Source: Azolla caroliniana (lineage: Eukaryota; Polypodiophyta). Taken from it: a stretch of 64,000 bases of DNA. This document shows, in pieces, positions 21,017 through 33,012 of the stretch. The stretch spans positions 18,352,001 through 18,416,000 of the forward strand of contig JBHGNT010000001.1 in the NCBI GenBank assembly GCA_043228905.1, written 5' to 3'. Position 1 is the first letter of the stretch; every line of letters starts with the position of its first letter. A model generated the notes under the pieces. It searched no databases. It was not told where the DNA came from and saw only the letters and a program-made list of their open reading frames with translations. A program made the position numbers and the translations under genes.

Positions 21017-22700
21017 AACCGCGCATCCACCGGTATGCGCCAAAATTAGACTCTTGCCGGAGAAGACTGGCCCACGTTTATCCTTTGTCTTCTGGATCGA
21101 CATCCATTCCAAGCCGGTCGTTGTCGCTATCCAGGTCGTTCGGGCCCGGTTCAGCCTCGTGCCGTTTTTTGAATGCTTTGATCCTCTTCCCCGTCACCGG
21201 TACCACCATTCTTGCCCCGTCGAGCTCCACGAGATGGTAGGTCCCATTGTCGTTGGCACTTGTCACCACATAAGGCCCGAACCACCTTCTTGCAAACTTC
21301 CGCATTGCCATGTCCTGGTTGTCGAGGTTGTTGTCATACACTAGAACCCAGTCGCCTTCCTCGATCTTCTTTGGTCTCAGTCGGTGAGTCCGGTCAAACC
21401 ATCCTTTGTTCTTTACCCTCGCCACCCGTAGCTTCTTCGCGACTTGGTCCACGTCCTCTGGTCTTCTCTCCAGTTGCCGAATCCGTGCCGCTAACAACTC
21501 CTCCCGGCTCATCTCGTCGTTCCAGTCCACCGTGGCCCATGAGGAGATTGTCTACTCCGTTGGCATGATTGGCTTCTGCCCGTACGTTAGCTCTGCCGCC
21601 ATGAACCCGGTTACCGAACTGTGCGTAGTTTGGTCCGCCCACAACGCATAGGGTAAGAGCCGCGGCCAGTTCCTGACTTGGCCTCCACACGCCTGTACTA
21701 ACGCTTTGACGATCGGCCCGTGTCCGCGTTCCACCTTCCCCTTAGCCTCCAGATTGTACGCTGTGGTGAGCGAGAGTTTAATCCCTAGCCGGTCAAACAG
21801 TTCTTCCGCCTCTTGTGCGTCTAATTCTCTGTGATCGGCCACGATCTTACCTACGCAACCGTATCGGCATACCACTTCTTCGATCAGAAATCGGCACACG
21901 GCCGCGGTCATTTTGTTCTACAATGCTCGTCCTTCCACCTGGTTCATCAGGTCCTCCCGAGCCAGCACCAGATACCGCATCTGCCCTACCCCCATCAACA
22001 TCATCACCAGATCCACCATCCACTTAAAGTGGACGGTCGGAGGGTAGGTCGGGTGAAGCTCGTCCCGATGTGGGACTATGGAGTGCACCTAACAACTTTC
22101 GCAAGTCATCACGAACCGATGCACGTCCCGTTATAGTCCCAGCAACCAGTACTTCCCCTTTAGCTTCTCAAATGTGGCCCAGGGACTCTCGTGGTATGCC
22201 GTCAACAATTCTTCCTGTTCCTCTTTCTTCACCACCAATCGGAGCGGGATGTCTTTTCTTTCCTTCGGGTGCCTCCATATGCTCCCGTCCCGTAGGAAGA
22301 ATCGGTATGCTTTCTTCCGAATCCGGTTGGTCTCTTCCTTCGTCCACGCTGCGTCCAGTGTCATTGTCATTAGGAACCCGTTGATCTGGAGCCACTCCTC
22401 GTCGTACTTGCTCTCGTTGAATTCGTTAAGCGCCGGAGTGCTCCCCTTTCTTGTTGTTACGTAAGCCGCCTCAAAGAAGTCCACGCCGACTTCCTCGTCC
22501 TCTGAAACCATACCGTCCTCGTCATCGAACCTCGCTCTCGAAAGCATGTCGACCATGGCATTGTCCTTTCTGGAAATGTGTCGTATTTCCGGATTTAGGG
22601 ACTTGATGTACGCTATCCACCTGAGCATTGCCAGGTCTGGCGTAGCTCATCCGAAAACCATGCTGAGAATCGGTAGGTAGTCCGTCTCGATTATCACCTC
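21017..22700 (-). pseudogene. Element J integrase and RNase H tail
   Basis: Frames at 21078-21530 (IRQLERRPEDVDQVAKKLRV, RLRPKKIEEGDWVLVYDN, WFGPYVV), 21552-21911 (FLIEEVVCRYGCVGKIVADH, NLEAKGKVERGHGPIVKAL, WADQTTHSSVTGF) and 22131-22628 (RNase H tail to integrase zinc region). The catalytic region reads VADHREL rather than the common DNGPEF. The GPY-type C-terminus has no chromodomain. Stops and shifts separate the frames. Confidence 0.82.
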
Positions 22701-24832
22701 TGTCCCGATCAAGTAGTCTTTATCGGCCTTGACCGTCAAAACGATACCCTAGAGTTCGTGTTTAACCTGAGCGTATCCTCGTTGTTGCTCACTGAGGACT
22801 TTCGCGCCGAACCGGATGGGCAACCTCGCGCCATCGTCATCCTCTTGGTTAATCACCCATCCGATCACGGTCGGACTCGTGTCTACCATCACGTAAATCA
22901 GAGTGTCTTTGCTGTAGACAACCTTTCAGAGCGCCAGTACCATGGCAAGCGCTTCTTTCATCTTCCAGACCGACTCTGTATGCTCGTCTCTCCACTTGAA
23001 TTTACGCCCTTTCTTCAACAACCCATAGAGTGGCTCCGCGACGTGGGCGTAATGCGGGATCCAGATATGGTAGAACGCACATGCTCCCAGAAATCTCCGA
23101 ACCTCCGTAACCGAATTGCAGTCTTGCTTCATCGCGGAGATGGCCTCCACCTTGGCCGGAGACGGTTTCCGACCGTATGGCCCGCATAGGTGTCCGACGA
23201 CCATGATCTCCGATTGCTCGAAGGCCAATTTTTCCCCGAAGAAGGTGTGCCTCGCGCCTTCTAGTCTTTGCAATACCTTCTCGTAGTCATCGACGTGATC
23301 CGCCACGAATTTCCGACATCCGTCTGGTCCGATCGTCTCGTCTTTTTCCTCCACTGGGCATCCTTTGATCGGGATGTCATCTAATAATGGCATGGTGATG
23401 CCCGGGATACAATCCCTCAACACTTTGTTCATTGCGTTCACCATGTGGGCTACCGAGTTCGTCCCTCCTTGCGGGAGGGTACACATCCGCACTAGGCCGA
23501 GAGGAGTCCGCATCGTCGTAATGTCCCTGCTCTCCATGGCTTGTTGGAACTGATCGTACCCCGAGTACAGATCACCGACTGAGTAAATAGACCTTCCGGC
23601 GAAGGCCTCCGCGAACTCGTCTATGGTCGGTCTGATTCCTGCGTTTCGAATGGTCACTTTGTATACCGGATGCAGGTCTTGAATAAAGCGCAACGTGCCA
23701 TTCTTCTTTGGCATGGTAAACCACAGATTTGAGTATGGGGCACTCGACGGTTCGAGGATGCCCATCTCCACCTTTTGTTTCAACAGCTCCATCAACTTCG
23801 AGATGTGAGCTCTAGGTACCGGAATCGGTTTGAGATTCCACGGCACATGCGGTACCGTGAAGATCACCATTGGTTCAACAACCATCGGTTCTACGCACCC
23901 GATCTCCTCCAGTGAGAATGTGAAAGCCTTCCTATGCCTCCCGAGCATTTTCCGAAACCGGTCCTCTTACGCTGGCAGTAGAAAGCCACCCCCACCGATC
24001 TTCAGTGCCCGTAGCGTTATGTTGGTGAACGTGTGTCCTATGCTGGCCGGATCTCATAAACTTGGGTCCGACGCGACCTTCTTTATCTATAACTTGTTGC
24101 CCTCCGGCAAGGGTGCTGCGACTGGCCTCAACTTCCGGTCCACAGTCTTGTACTTTGTATCCACTCGGACTGTCCGATCCGACTCGAGTCCATTACGGAA
24201 GTCGGCGATGACTTCGTACATCTTTTCCGAACTTACCAGAATTGTCTGGTCCTCATTAAGGCCTTCTCCGAACACCTCCCGTAACTTCCCTAAGGTGTTG
24301 TCGAAAGAGACCGACTACACGGTTCCGTTGATTTCCTCTTTAGGGCCGAGGACTCCGCATGCCCGAAGTCGCTCCTCCGCCAGCTTCTTTTCCCGGCCAA
24401 CTATGCAGGATATCCTACAGCCTCCGCTATCGGAGAACCAAAATTTCCTACCTATGGTACAGGTCTTTTCGCCTATAGTACATCTATGGGGTTTTTCTGG
24501 GCTGTCCGAACTATCGCGGCCCCACGCCTTGATAGCCCTCTCTAAAAATCCCCTCGGTTCTCACCACCGAGGGTCTCGCGGTTACGCTCATGGTTCGGTC
24601 TCACCGTTAGGAACTGGACTGAGTGACGCCCATCCTGGCGCTTGACTCGTGCATATGCCGAACCGTTGTCCAGCACCTTTGTCTCCATCCATCCCACCAT
24701 GATGTACGGTTCCCCGAGTATAACCTGATGCGACGACGTCTCCTACACGAAGAAGTGTTGATCGATCTCGACATCGCCGATTTTCACTCGTACATTCGGG
24801 CAGGCTCCATGCAGCTCTTCTGTGGCGCGCGT
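22701..24832 (-). pseudogene. Element J reverse transcriptase and distal protease
   Basis: The long frame 22926-23948 covers most of RT: FTVPHVPWNLKPIPVPRAH, KQKVEMGILEPSSAPYSNLW, GDLYSGYDQFQ, LPQGGTNSVAHMVNAMNKVL, LLDDIPIKGC at the catalytic motif, and VVGHLCGPYGRKPSPAKVEA. Upstream pieces (24087-24275 and 24588-24832) carry the RT N-terminal extension and protease C-terminus (DVEIDQHFFV). H is inserted at 24832/31870 within the protease region. Confidence 0.85.
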
Positions 24833-25416
24833 TGTCGTGAAGAAAACCGGGCATAGGCGGAATCGGAGAAAAAGGCGCATGAACCGGCTCTTACACGGAT
24901 GGGCGCATATTTTGATATTTTGATATTTTGTACATGATTCATAAATGGATCGACTAATGTAAATACTAAGTAGCACACATTTATTAGGAGGGATTGTGCG
25001 TATCTTTGTCAGAAGGGACAAGGAATAAAGTGATTTGACTAGGGAAAGAGGGGCACCCCCTTTTGAGAACTATTTAAGGAGAGGAGAGAGGGGAGAAAAG
25101 GAATCGCACGTTGGCTAGGACGAAGTGCTGCTGTAGAACCGAGTGTTGAGCTCTACGGGTGTTGGGAGTTCGCTGTGTTTGCTTCCTGGACAGCCCATGT
25201 GCTTCCAACAGAGTCTCTCTCTCCCCTTTTCCCCTTTGTTTCTTCGAGTCATGTGGCTATCGCCAGTGTGCGTCAGTAGGACCCCGTGTCGGGTCCATTA
25301 CCGGGTTGCCGATTGTAACCGTTCGAGTTGTAAGCTATTGACTATAGTAACCGGATTCCTGTTTTCTTGCTCTGGATCTCTTCCTGTGAGCTTGCATCTC
25401 TCTGTCTCTCTCTGTC

Positions 25417-25456
<40 letters not shown>

Positions 25457-25517
25457 CTTGGTCCCAGACCCCCGTGGTCCCGCCTCTTTCTACGCACACG
25501 CGCGTAACAACGCGACA
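24833..25517 (+). repeat. Element H 5' LTR
   Basis: Contains CTATTTAAGGAGAGG (TATA-like, ~25071), a (CT)n run at ~25397-25452 and the CGCGCGTAACAACGCGACA end. 685 bp against 665 bp for the 3' copy; part of the difference lies in the CT run. Confidence 0.88.
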
Positions 25518-25521
25518 TATT

Positions 25522-25537
25522 TGGTGAACCCGACGTG
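25522..25537 (+). other. Element H primer binding site
   Basis: TGGTGAACCCGACGTG begins five bases after the LTR. It starts TGG as expected for pairing with a tRNA CCA end, but it is not the initiator-Met match used by the copia elements. I cannot name the tRNA. Confidence 0.6.
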
Positions 25538-25561
25538 AAAGGGCGGCAAAGGAGTTGAAAG

Positions 25562-27209
25562 ATGAGGGGATCAGAGCTAGCAGAGGTGATGGTGGTAGTC
25601 GTCGACCGGCTGGTAAGCGCTCGAGAGGGGACGAGTACCCTCGACAGAGCCATTGAATCGATCGTCGGCTCTATAGGCCGGTTCGGAGGGAAAGATGCCA
25701 CAAGTTATTTGGAAGCTTACCGGGCCGAAATGAGCATGAGGGATATCCTGGTGGATAGGCGGTTGTCCGGATTTCCCCGGGTGGTGACGCCGGGCATCCA
25801 CGCAGAGGTGCTCGAGGTGCTGGCCGGATGCCAGACTTGGGAGGAGTTCGAGTTGCAGCTCCTCGAGAAGTACGGGTTTGACGACTCGCTTCGGCTATCG
25901 AGGCGGGACTTCATGGCGTGGGTGGAAAAGGGAGGAACACGTCAGTGCTCCTCCAGGAGTTCGAAAAACAATTCGCGTGGCTGTCGACGCTGGACCGGAC
26001 GGTGCTCGAAACGAGTCGAGTACTACTGTTTGTCAAGTTGGTGGACGCGCTTGACCGGGAAAAGGTGGGTCCCCTATTGGAAACGGACGAAGGGCTCACG
26101 GTAGACTGGGCCGTGGTGAACGGGTCTACAGCCGTTTCGACAAACGGCGCGATTGGAGCGACGGAAGCTCGTCGGGGTCAGGGTTGGTCCCGGGTAGGAG
26201 GCTCGAGGAGCCGGTATCAGTGCCGGCTGGTAGGAAGGAAGAGACCCGAATCTCGCTAGAGTCGGGGTCGTCATCGAATGACGTGGTCAGAGGCCCATCC
26301 GGAGGAGCGGCTCTAGAGCAGCTGACACAGATGGTGGGGGACCTGCAGATCGCCCAAGCCCGGAGAGACAACGGCGAACAACCTCACAACCGGAGGCCGC
26401 CGGCTGGGCAGCGGTGCATGTGGTGTGACTCGATCGGTCACATTCGAAAGGATTGCGCGGATTTCGCCGACACGCTCAGGACCAACATGGTGTACCTCTG
26501 GAATGGGCGGGTGCACGCGAGCGAGACCTAGAGAGCCCTAGAACTAAATACGGGGCGCGACGGAATGAAGAGGTTGATGGAAGAGGCCACGGCACGACAC
26601 GTTGAAGCCGTTAACTACTCAGTGTCGGCGGGAATTCGGGTCAGGGGCAACGAGTCCCGAAAGGTGAAGGACTCCGGATTCTGGCCACTGGTGCTAGAAG
26701 GCTTCTCCGGAGTTCGGCTGAAGAAGGAAGAGGCAGACTGCGCGGAACAACGGGTCCAAGAGGTCACTGGATGGGACGATCCGGTCGAAGAGAAAATGGG
26801 CTTCGTAGAAGCCGCTTGCCAGAACTACGAGGTTCTAGTGGAAGACAAACGGGCAAGAAAGGCCGGGGGGGTGGTTTCCCCGCCGAGGTATGAGACTCGG
26901 TTCGGACCAAAACCAACGAGTGCCAACAAGCTAGGTGCGCCGAACGGAAAGAAGCAGACGGGGTTTCGGTTGAGCACCGAAATCGAAAGGACCACAGACC
27001 TACGAAAGGTCCTAGAGGAACGTATCCTCGACAACCAAGTGGAGTTGTCGTTGAGGGAAGTGCTCGGGATCGCCAAGAAGGAGTTTCACGACTCCATCGT
27101 AGACTTGGTGAAGAGGAAAAGGCTGTCGACGGAGCCAAAGCCGGAGAAGCCAGTGGAAGTGCGAACGACGCACATAGAGGACGCGGCCCTAGAAGACGAG
27201 TTGGGGTAA
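25562..27209 (+). pseudogene. Element H gag and linker
   Basis: From ATG 25562: FGGKDATSYLEAYRAEM, WEEFELQLLEKYGFDDSLRL, then shifts near 25920 and 26110 into LLQEFEKQFAWLSTLDRTVL and further on the zinc knuckle CMWCDSIGHIRKDC (CX2CX4HX4C, ~26418-26459). A TAG at 26529 interrupts; the frame continues from MKRLMEEATARH to a domain upstream of the protease (IERTTDLRKVLEERIL, KKEFHDSIVDLVKRKR). The retropepsin gag layout with one knuckle matches J and L. Confidence 0.85.
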
Positions 27210-27686
27210 AGCCACTACGCGAAGCCGTATTGGGCCAGGGCAACTACGGAAACCCCTGTGCGGATCGGCGATGTTCCGGAACCGGTGGTGGCCTTGGTAG
27301 ACCATGGATCCGAAATCAACCTTATGTCCATGGATTTCTACAAGAGGGGTAAATGGCCGATCAACACCAAGCATGGGTGGTATATATGTGCGGCGACGCG
27401 TGCTACAGAGGAGTTGCATGGCGCATGCCCAAATATACGCGTAAAGGTCAGGGACGTCGAGATAGATCAACATTTCTTCGTGCAGGAAACATTCTCGCAC
27501 CCGGTGATTCTCGGCGAACCATACATTAGGATAGCACGCATGGAGACGAAGGTGGTGGACAATGGTTCGGCGTATGCGCGCGTCAAGAGCCAGGACGGTC
27601 GGCATTCCGTCCAATTCATGACCGTACGACTGAACCATGAGAGGAATCGCGAGACCCTCGGCGGCGACAACCGAGGGGATTTTTAG
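27210..27686 (+). pseudogene. Element H aspartic protease, DHG type
   Basis: After TAA at 27207 the same frame gives VVALVDHGSEINLMSMDFYK, then KHGWYICAATRATEELHGAC, HPVILGEPYIRIARMETKVV. ALVDHGSEINLM sits where retropepsins have D(S/T)G, and the ILGEPYI segment resembles the second conserved retropepsin block. J has the same DHG and L has DYG, so the middle residue is a lineage feature rather than a mutation here. Confidence 0.8.
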
Positions 27687-30600
27687 AGAGGGCTATCAAG
27701 GCGTGGGGCCGCGGTAGTCTAGAAGTACCAGAAGAACCCCACACATGTATAGTAGGTAGGAAGTTTTGGTTTTCCGAAAACAGAGGTTGTACTATATCCA
27801 ACGTCTACGGCAGGGAAAGGAAGCGAGCGGAGGAGTGGCTGAGCGGATGCGGAGTCCTCTCCCCTGACGAAGAGATCAGCGGCGCCGTGGAGACGGTCTC
27901 TTTTGACGACACCTTGGGCGAGTTGTGAAAGGTGATCGGTGAAGACCTTAGAGAAGACTCGACCGTTCCAGTAGGATTGATGGGAATGTACGAAGTCATC
28001 GCGAACTTCGGGGAAAGGATCGGGCCGGATCGGACGGCCCGCGTGGATACAAAGTACAAGAATGTGGACCAGAAGGTGAGGCCAGTAGCGGCACCCTTGC
28101 TGGAGGGCAGCAAGGAGCGGATAAAAGGGGTCGCGTCGGACCCGAGTTTACGGAATCTGGCTGGCATAGGGCACCGGTTCACCGACATAACGCTACGGGA
28201 GCTCAAGGTTGGTGGGGGTGGCTTTCTATTGCCGGTGGAGGACAGGTTTCAGAGAATGCTCAAAAGGCATGGGAAAGCCTTCGCGTTCTCGCCGGACGAG
28301 ATCGGGTGCGTAGACCCAACGATCGTAGAACCGATGGTGATCTTCACGGTACCGCATGTACCGTGGAATCTCAAACCAATTCCAGTGCCGAGAGCTCACA
28401 TCCCGAAGTTGATGGAGCTTCTGAAGCAAAAGGTGGAGATGGGCATCCTCGAACCGTCGAGTGCCCCGTATTCGAATCGGTGGTTCACGGTGCCGAAAAA
28501 GAACGGCACGATGCGCTTCATTTAGGGCCTACAACCAGTCAACAAGGTGACCATCCGTAACGCAGGAATCGGACCAACCATAGATGAATTCGCGGAGGCC
28601 TTCGCCAGAAGGTTGATTTACTCTGTCGGTGATCTATACTCGGGGTACAATCAGTTCCAACTAGCCATGGAGAGCAGAGACATCACGACGATGCGGACCC
28701 CTCTCGGCCTAGTGCGGATGTGTACCCTACCACAAGGAGGGACGAACTCAGTGGCTCACATGGTGAACGCGATGAACAAAGTGCTCAGGGATTGTATCCC
28801 GGACATCACCATGCCATTCTTGGACGACATCCCGATAAAGGGGTGTCCGGTGGAAGACAAGGACGAGACTGTCGGGCCAGACGGATGTCGGAGGTTCCTC
28901 GTGAACCACATCAACGACTACGAGAAGTTGCTGCAGAAGCTCGAAGACGCACGACTCACCTTCTCCGGAGAAAAATCGGCGTTCGGGCAGTCGGAGATCT
29001 TGGTGGTCGGACACCTGTGCGGGCCCCTATGGTAGGAAACCGTCTCCGGCAAAGGTGAAGGCCATCTCGGCGATGAGGGACGATTGCGGGTCCGTCACGG
29101 AGGTCCGCAAATTCTTGGAAGCATGCACGTTCTACCACATCTGGATTCCACACTACGCGCATGTTGCGGAGCCTCTCTACGGACTATTGAAAAAGGGGCG
29201 TAGCTTTGAGTGGAGGGCGGAGCACACGGAGTCGGTACGGAGACTAAAAGAGGCGCTTACGGTAGCGCCGGCTCTCCGTAAAGCGGTTTACGGCAAAGAT
29301 GTCCCCATTTGCAAGACTATGGACACCAGCCCGACCGGGATCGGGTGGGTAATCAGTCAGGAGGACAAGGACGGTGTACGATTCCTGATCCGGTTCGGGG
29401 CGAAGGTATTGAGCAAACGGCAGCGAGGATGCGCCCAAGTTCAACGCGAGCTTTGGGGTATCGTTTCAGCAGTCAAGGCCGACAAGGACTATCTGATCGG
29501 GACAGAGGTGATCATCAAGACGGACTGCCTGCCGGTACTCGGCATGCTTTCCGGATGCGTGATGCCGGACCTAGCAATGCTCCGGTGGATAGCGTACATT
29601 AAGTCCCTGAACCCGGAGATACGGCACATCTCCAGAGAGGATAACGCCATGGCCGACATGCTTTCGAGAGCAAGGTTCAACGACGAAGACGGCATGGTTT
29701 CGGATGACGAAGAAGTCGGCAAGGACTTCTTCGGGTCGGCTAATGTAGCGACGAGGGAAAGGGACACTCCGACGCTTAACGAATTTGACGAAAGCAGGTA
29801 TGACGGGGAGTGGCTCCAAATCGGGATGTTCCTACAGATGATGACGCCGGACGCAGCATGGACGAGAGAAGAGGCGAGCTGGTACGGAAGAAGGCGTACC
29901 GATTCTTCCTACGGGACAAGTGCATATGGAGGCACCCAAAGAAGAGAAATCGCATCCCGTTCCGTGTAGTGACAAAGAAAGAAGAACAGGAGGAACTATC
30001 GGCGGCATTTCACGAGAGTCCCTGGGCTGGGCACCGCGGAACGTGGGCCACGTTTGAAAGGCTGAAGGAGAAGTACTGGTGGCCGGGGCTGTACTAGGAC
30101 GTGCATCGGTTCATAACGACTTGCGAAAGCTGTCAAATGCACTCCACAGTCCGACAACGGGACGAGCTACGCCCGACCTACCCGCCTACGGTCCATTTCA
30201 AGTGGATGGTGGACTTGGTGACGATGCCGATGGGAGTAGGACAGATGCGATACCTGGTGCTTGCACGGGAAGACTTAACGAACCAGGTGGAAGGCCGTGC
30301 ACTACAGAAGAAGACAACCGCGGCGGTATGCTGGTTCCTAATCGAAGAGATAGTGTGTCGGTACGGGTGCATCAGGAGGATCGTGGCGGACCGGGAAGAG
30401 TTGGATATGAGGGAAGCTGAGGAGTTGTTCGACCGGCTAGGCGTCAAACTCTCCCTCACTACGGCGTACAATCTGGAGGCGAACGGAAAGGCAGAACGTG
30501 GGCACGGGCCGATCGTAAAGGCGTTGGTGCGTGCATGCGGAGGGCAGGTCGGGAATTGGCCGTGGCTCCTTCCTTATGTACTATGGGCGGACCAAACTAC

Positions 30601-31228
30601 GCACAGTTCGGTGACAGGGTTTATGCCAGCAGAACTGATGTACGGACAGAAGCTGATCATATCGGTGGAACAGACGGTTTCTTCATGGGCGGCGGTAGAT
30701 TGGAAGGACGAAATGAGCCGAGAGGAGTTGCTGGTGGCGTGGATTCGGCAACTCGAGTGGAGGCCGGAGGACGTGAAACGAGCGAAGGAAAAGTTGCGAG
30801 CGGCAAGGGAGTGGAACAAGACCCGGTTCAACCGGACGCACCGGTTGCGACCAAAGAAGATTGATGAAGGCGACTGGGTCCTGGTATACGATAGCAGCCT
30901 CGACGATCAACACAAGGCGGTGCGAAAGTTCGCTAGGAGATGGTTCGGGCCGTACACCGTGACGAGCACGAACGACAACAACACCTACCACCTCGCGGAA
31001 CTCGACGGGACATGGTTAGTGGTGCCGGTGACCGGGAAGCGGATCAAAGCGTTCAAGAAGCAGTTCAAAGCCTGCGAGCGTGAGCGACAACGACGATCAG
31101 TTTGCACCCGGAGGAGAATCAAAGAACGACGAGTGAAGCCCGTTTTCTTCGGTATCTACCCATCTCCGGCGCATGCGGTGGATGCGCAGTTTGGTGGGGG
31201 TGGATGTCGTGAAGAAAACCGGGCATAG
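27687..31228 (+). pseudogene. Element H pol: RT, RNase H, integrase
   Basis: RT frame from 27932 (VRVDTKYKNVDQKVRP, MGILEPSSAPYSNRWF) to TAG 28523; RT palm 28547-29035 (GDLYSGYNQFQLAMESRDIT, PFLDDIPIKGC); an extra C in the CCCC run near 29025 shifts the frame; RNase H 29055-29878 (KTMDTSPTGIGWVISQEDK, IIKTDCLPVLGML, REDNAMADMLSRARF); a shift near 29878; integrase 29880-31190 with TAG 30095 (CESCQMHSTVRQRDELRPTY, VDLVTMPMGVGQMRY, IVADREEL, KAERGHGP, IRQLEWRPEDV, WFGPYTV). The last frame runs through the purine tract into the LTR. Three or four lesions in 3.5 kb mean moderate age. Confidence 0.88.
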
Positions 31229-31869
31229 GCGGAATCGGAGAAAAAGGCGCATGAACCGGCTCTTACACGGATGGGCGCATATTTTGATATTTTGATATTT
31301 TGTACATGATCCATAAATGAATCGGCTGATGTAAATACTAAGTAGCACACATTTATTAGGAGGGATTGTGCGTATCTCTGTCAGAAGGGACAAGGAATAA
31401 AGCGATTTGACTAGGGCAAAAGGGGCACCCCCTTTTGAGAACCATTTAAGGAGAGGAGAGAGGGGAGAAAAGGAATCGCACGTTGGCTAGGACGAAGTGC
31501 TGCTGCAGAACCGAGTGCCGAGCTCTCTCTCCCCCAATCGTCGTTCTCTACGGGTGTCGGGAGTTCGCTGCCTCTACTTCCCGGACAGCCCGTGTGCTTC
31601 CAGCAGAGTCTCTCTCTCCCCTTTTCCCCTTTGTTTCTTCGAGTCGTGTGGCTATCGCCGGTGTGCTTGAGTAGGACCCCGTGTCGGGTCCATTACCGGG
31701 TTGCCGGTTGTAACCGTTCGAGTTGTAAGCTATTGACTGTATAACCGGATTCCTGTTTTCTTGCTCTGGATCTCTTCTTGTGAGCTTGCATATCTCTCTC
31801 TCTCTCTCCTTGGTCCAAGACCCTCGTGGTCCCGCCTCTTTCTACGCGCACGCGCGTAACAACGCGACA
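31205..31869 (+). repeat. Element H 3' LTR
   Basis: Starts TGTCGTGAAGAAAACC after the purine tract. It shares the TATA-like CATTTAAGGAGAGG, CT run and GCGACA end with the 5' LTR; a short CTCTCTCCCCCAATCGTCG stretch near 31526 is extra here. Confidence 0.88.
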
Positions 31870-33012
31870 ACGTTGCTGCCCATATTTTCCACCCGTGCTT
31901 GGTTTGGATCAGCCACTTCCCCTTCTTGTAGAAGTCCGTGGACATCAAGTTGATTTCTGAACCATGGTCCACCAATGCCATCACCGGCTCCTGAACATCT
32001 CCGATCTTAACAGGGGTCTCGGTGGTTGCCCTGGCCCAATGTGGCCTTGAATAGTGGCTCTCCGCCAACCCGTCTTCTAGAGCCATGTCTTCTAGGTGCG
32101 TCGTTCGCACCTCCACCGGCTTCTCCGGCTTCGGCTCTGTCGAAAGCCTTTCCGCTTCACCAAGTCCACGATGGAGTCGTGGAACTCCTTCTTGGCTATT
32201 CTGAGCACTTCCCTCGGTGACAGCTCCACTTTGCTGTCGAGGATACGTTCCTCGAGGACCTTTCGCAAGTCCATGGTCCTCTCGATCTCCGTGCTCAATC
32301 GACACCCGACCCTCTTGGCTTTATCCGTTGCGACCGACATCATTCTGTTTTTGCTCGAACCGGGTCTCGTACCGTTGTGAGGGTCCGGCCCCTCTTGTCT
32401 TACCCGTACACCTGTCCTCCACTAGAGCCTCGTGGTTTTAGCAAGCGGCTTCAACGAAGCCCGTGTTCTCTTCGACCGGGTCACTCCACCCGGTTGCCTT
32501 CCGAACTGGTCTTTCCGCGTGGTCCACTTCCTCTTTCCTTAGTCGTACACCAGCGAGGCCTTCTAGCATCAATGGCCAGAATCTGGCTTCCTTTGTGTTT
32601 CGAACTTCATCACTTCCGACCCGGATCCTACCCGATGCCGAGTAGTGGACGCTCTTCGCGTGGCGAGCCGCCGCTTCCTCCATCAGTCGTTTCACACCCC
32701 CTCCCCGACATTCAGATCTAGGGTCCTTCGGATCTCGCTAGCGTGCATCCGACCGTTCCATAGGTACACCACATTAGCTCTTATCACATCGGCGAAGTCC
32801 CCGTAGTCCTTTCGGGCATGCCCGACCACGTCGCACCACAAGCACCGGTTCCCAACCGGAGGCCTTCGGTCACGGACTTGTTCTCCGCCATCCCTCTGTG
32901 CTTGTGCAATCTGGAGGTCCCTCACAATCTGAGTCAGCTCCTCCAGATGAACCTTTGACCATGCTGGTCGAAGTCGAGCCGGTCTCGAGCCAATCTCGAG
33001 TCTCTTCCCTTC
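31870..33012 (-). pseudogene. Element J protease N-part and gag
   Basis: Read from the right on the minus strand: zinc knuckle (CLWCDVVGHARKDY, last Cys changed to Tyr), VYLWNGRMHASEIRRTLDL, MKRLMEEAAARHAKSVHYS, VRLRKEEVDHAERPVRKATG, RTMDLRKVLEERILD, KKEFHDSIVDLVKRK and MALVDHGSEINLMSTDFYKK. All align with H. It ends at the H junction (31870) and is cut on the right at about 33012. Confidence 0.82.

Larger units (their letters stand above)
24833..31869 (+). mobile_element. Element H: fungus-like Ty3/gypsy, full length, disrupted
   Basis: LTRs at 24833-25517 and 31205-31869 begin TGTCGTGAAGAAAACC (5') and end AACGCGACA. Primer site TGGTGAACCCGACGTG (25522-25537) and purine tract GGTGGGGGTGGA (31193-31204) fit. 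Flanks GCGT (24829-24832) and ACGT (31870-31873) are a probable 4-bp target duplication with one transition. Order gag-PR-RT-RNase H-IN. It is nested head-on inside J, a member of the same family. Several stops and shifts inactivate it. Confidence 0.9.
20353..33012 (-). mobile_element. Element J: fungus-like Ty3/gypsy, split by H and 5'-truncated
   Basis: The 3' LTR is 20353-21003, with a minus-strand purine tract (GGTGGGGGCGGA, plus 21004-21016). Pol occupies 21017-24832. The remaining protease and gag lie at 31870-33012 beyond nested element H. The sequence stops at about 33012 against copia II DNA, so the 5' LTR and first part of gag are lost. The same family as H is shown by LTR ends and colinear proteins. 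It inserted into K. Confidence 0.85.

Noticed and set aside
25143-25538. Leader-like hydrophobic frame with (SL)n, and similar ones near 13487-13705
   Set aside because: CT microsatellites inside LTRs; no conservation between LTR copies.
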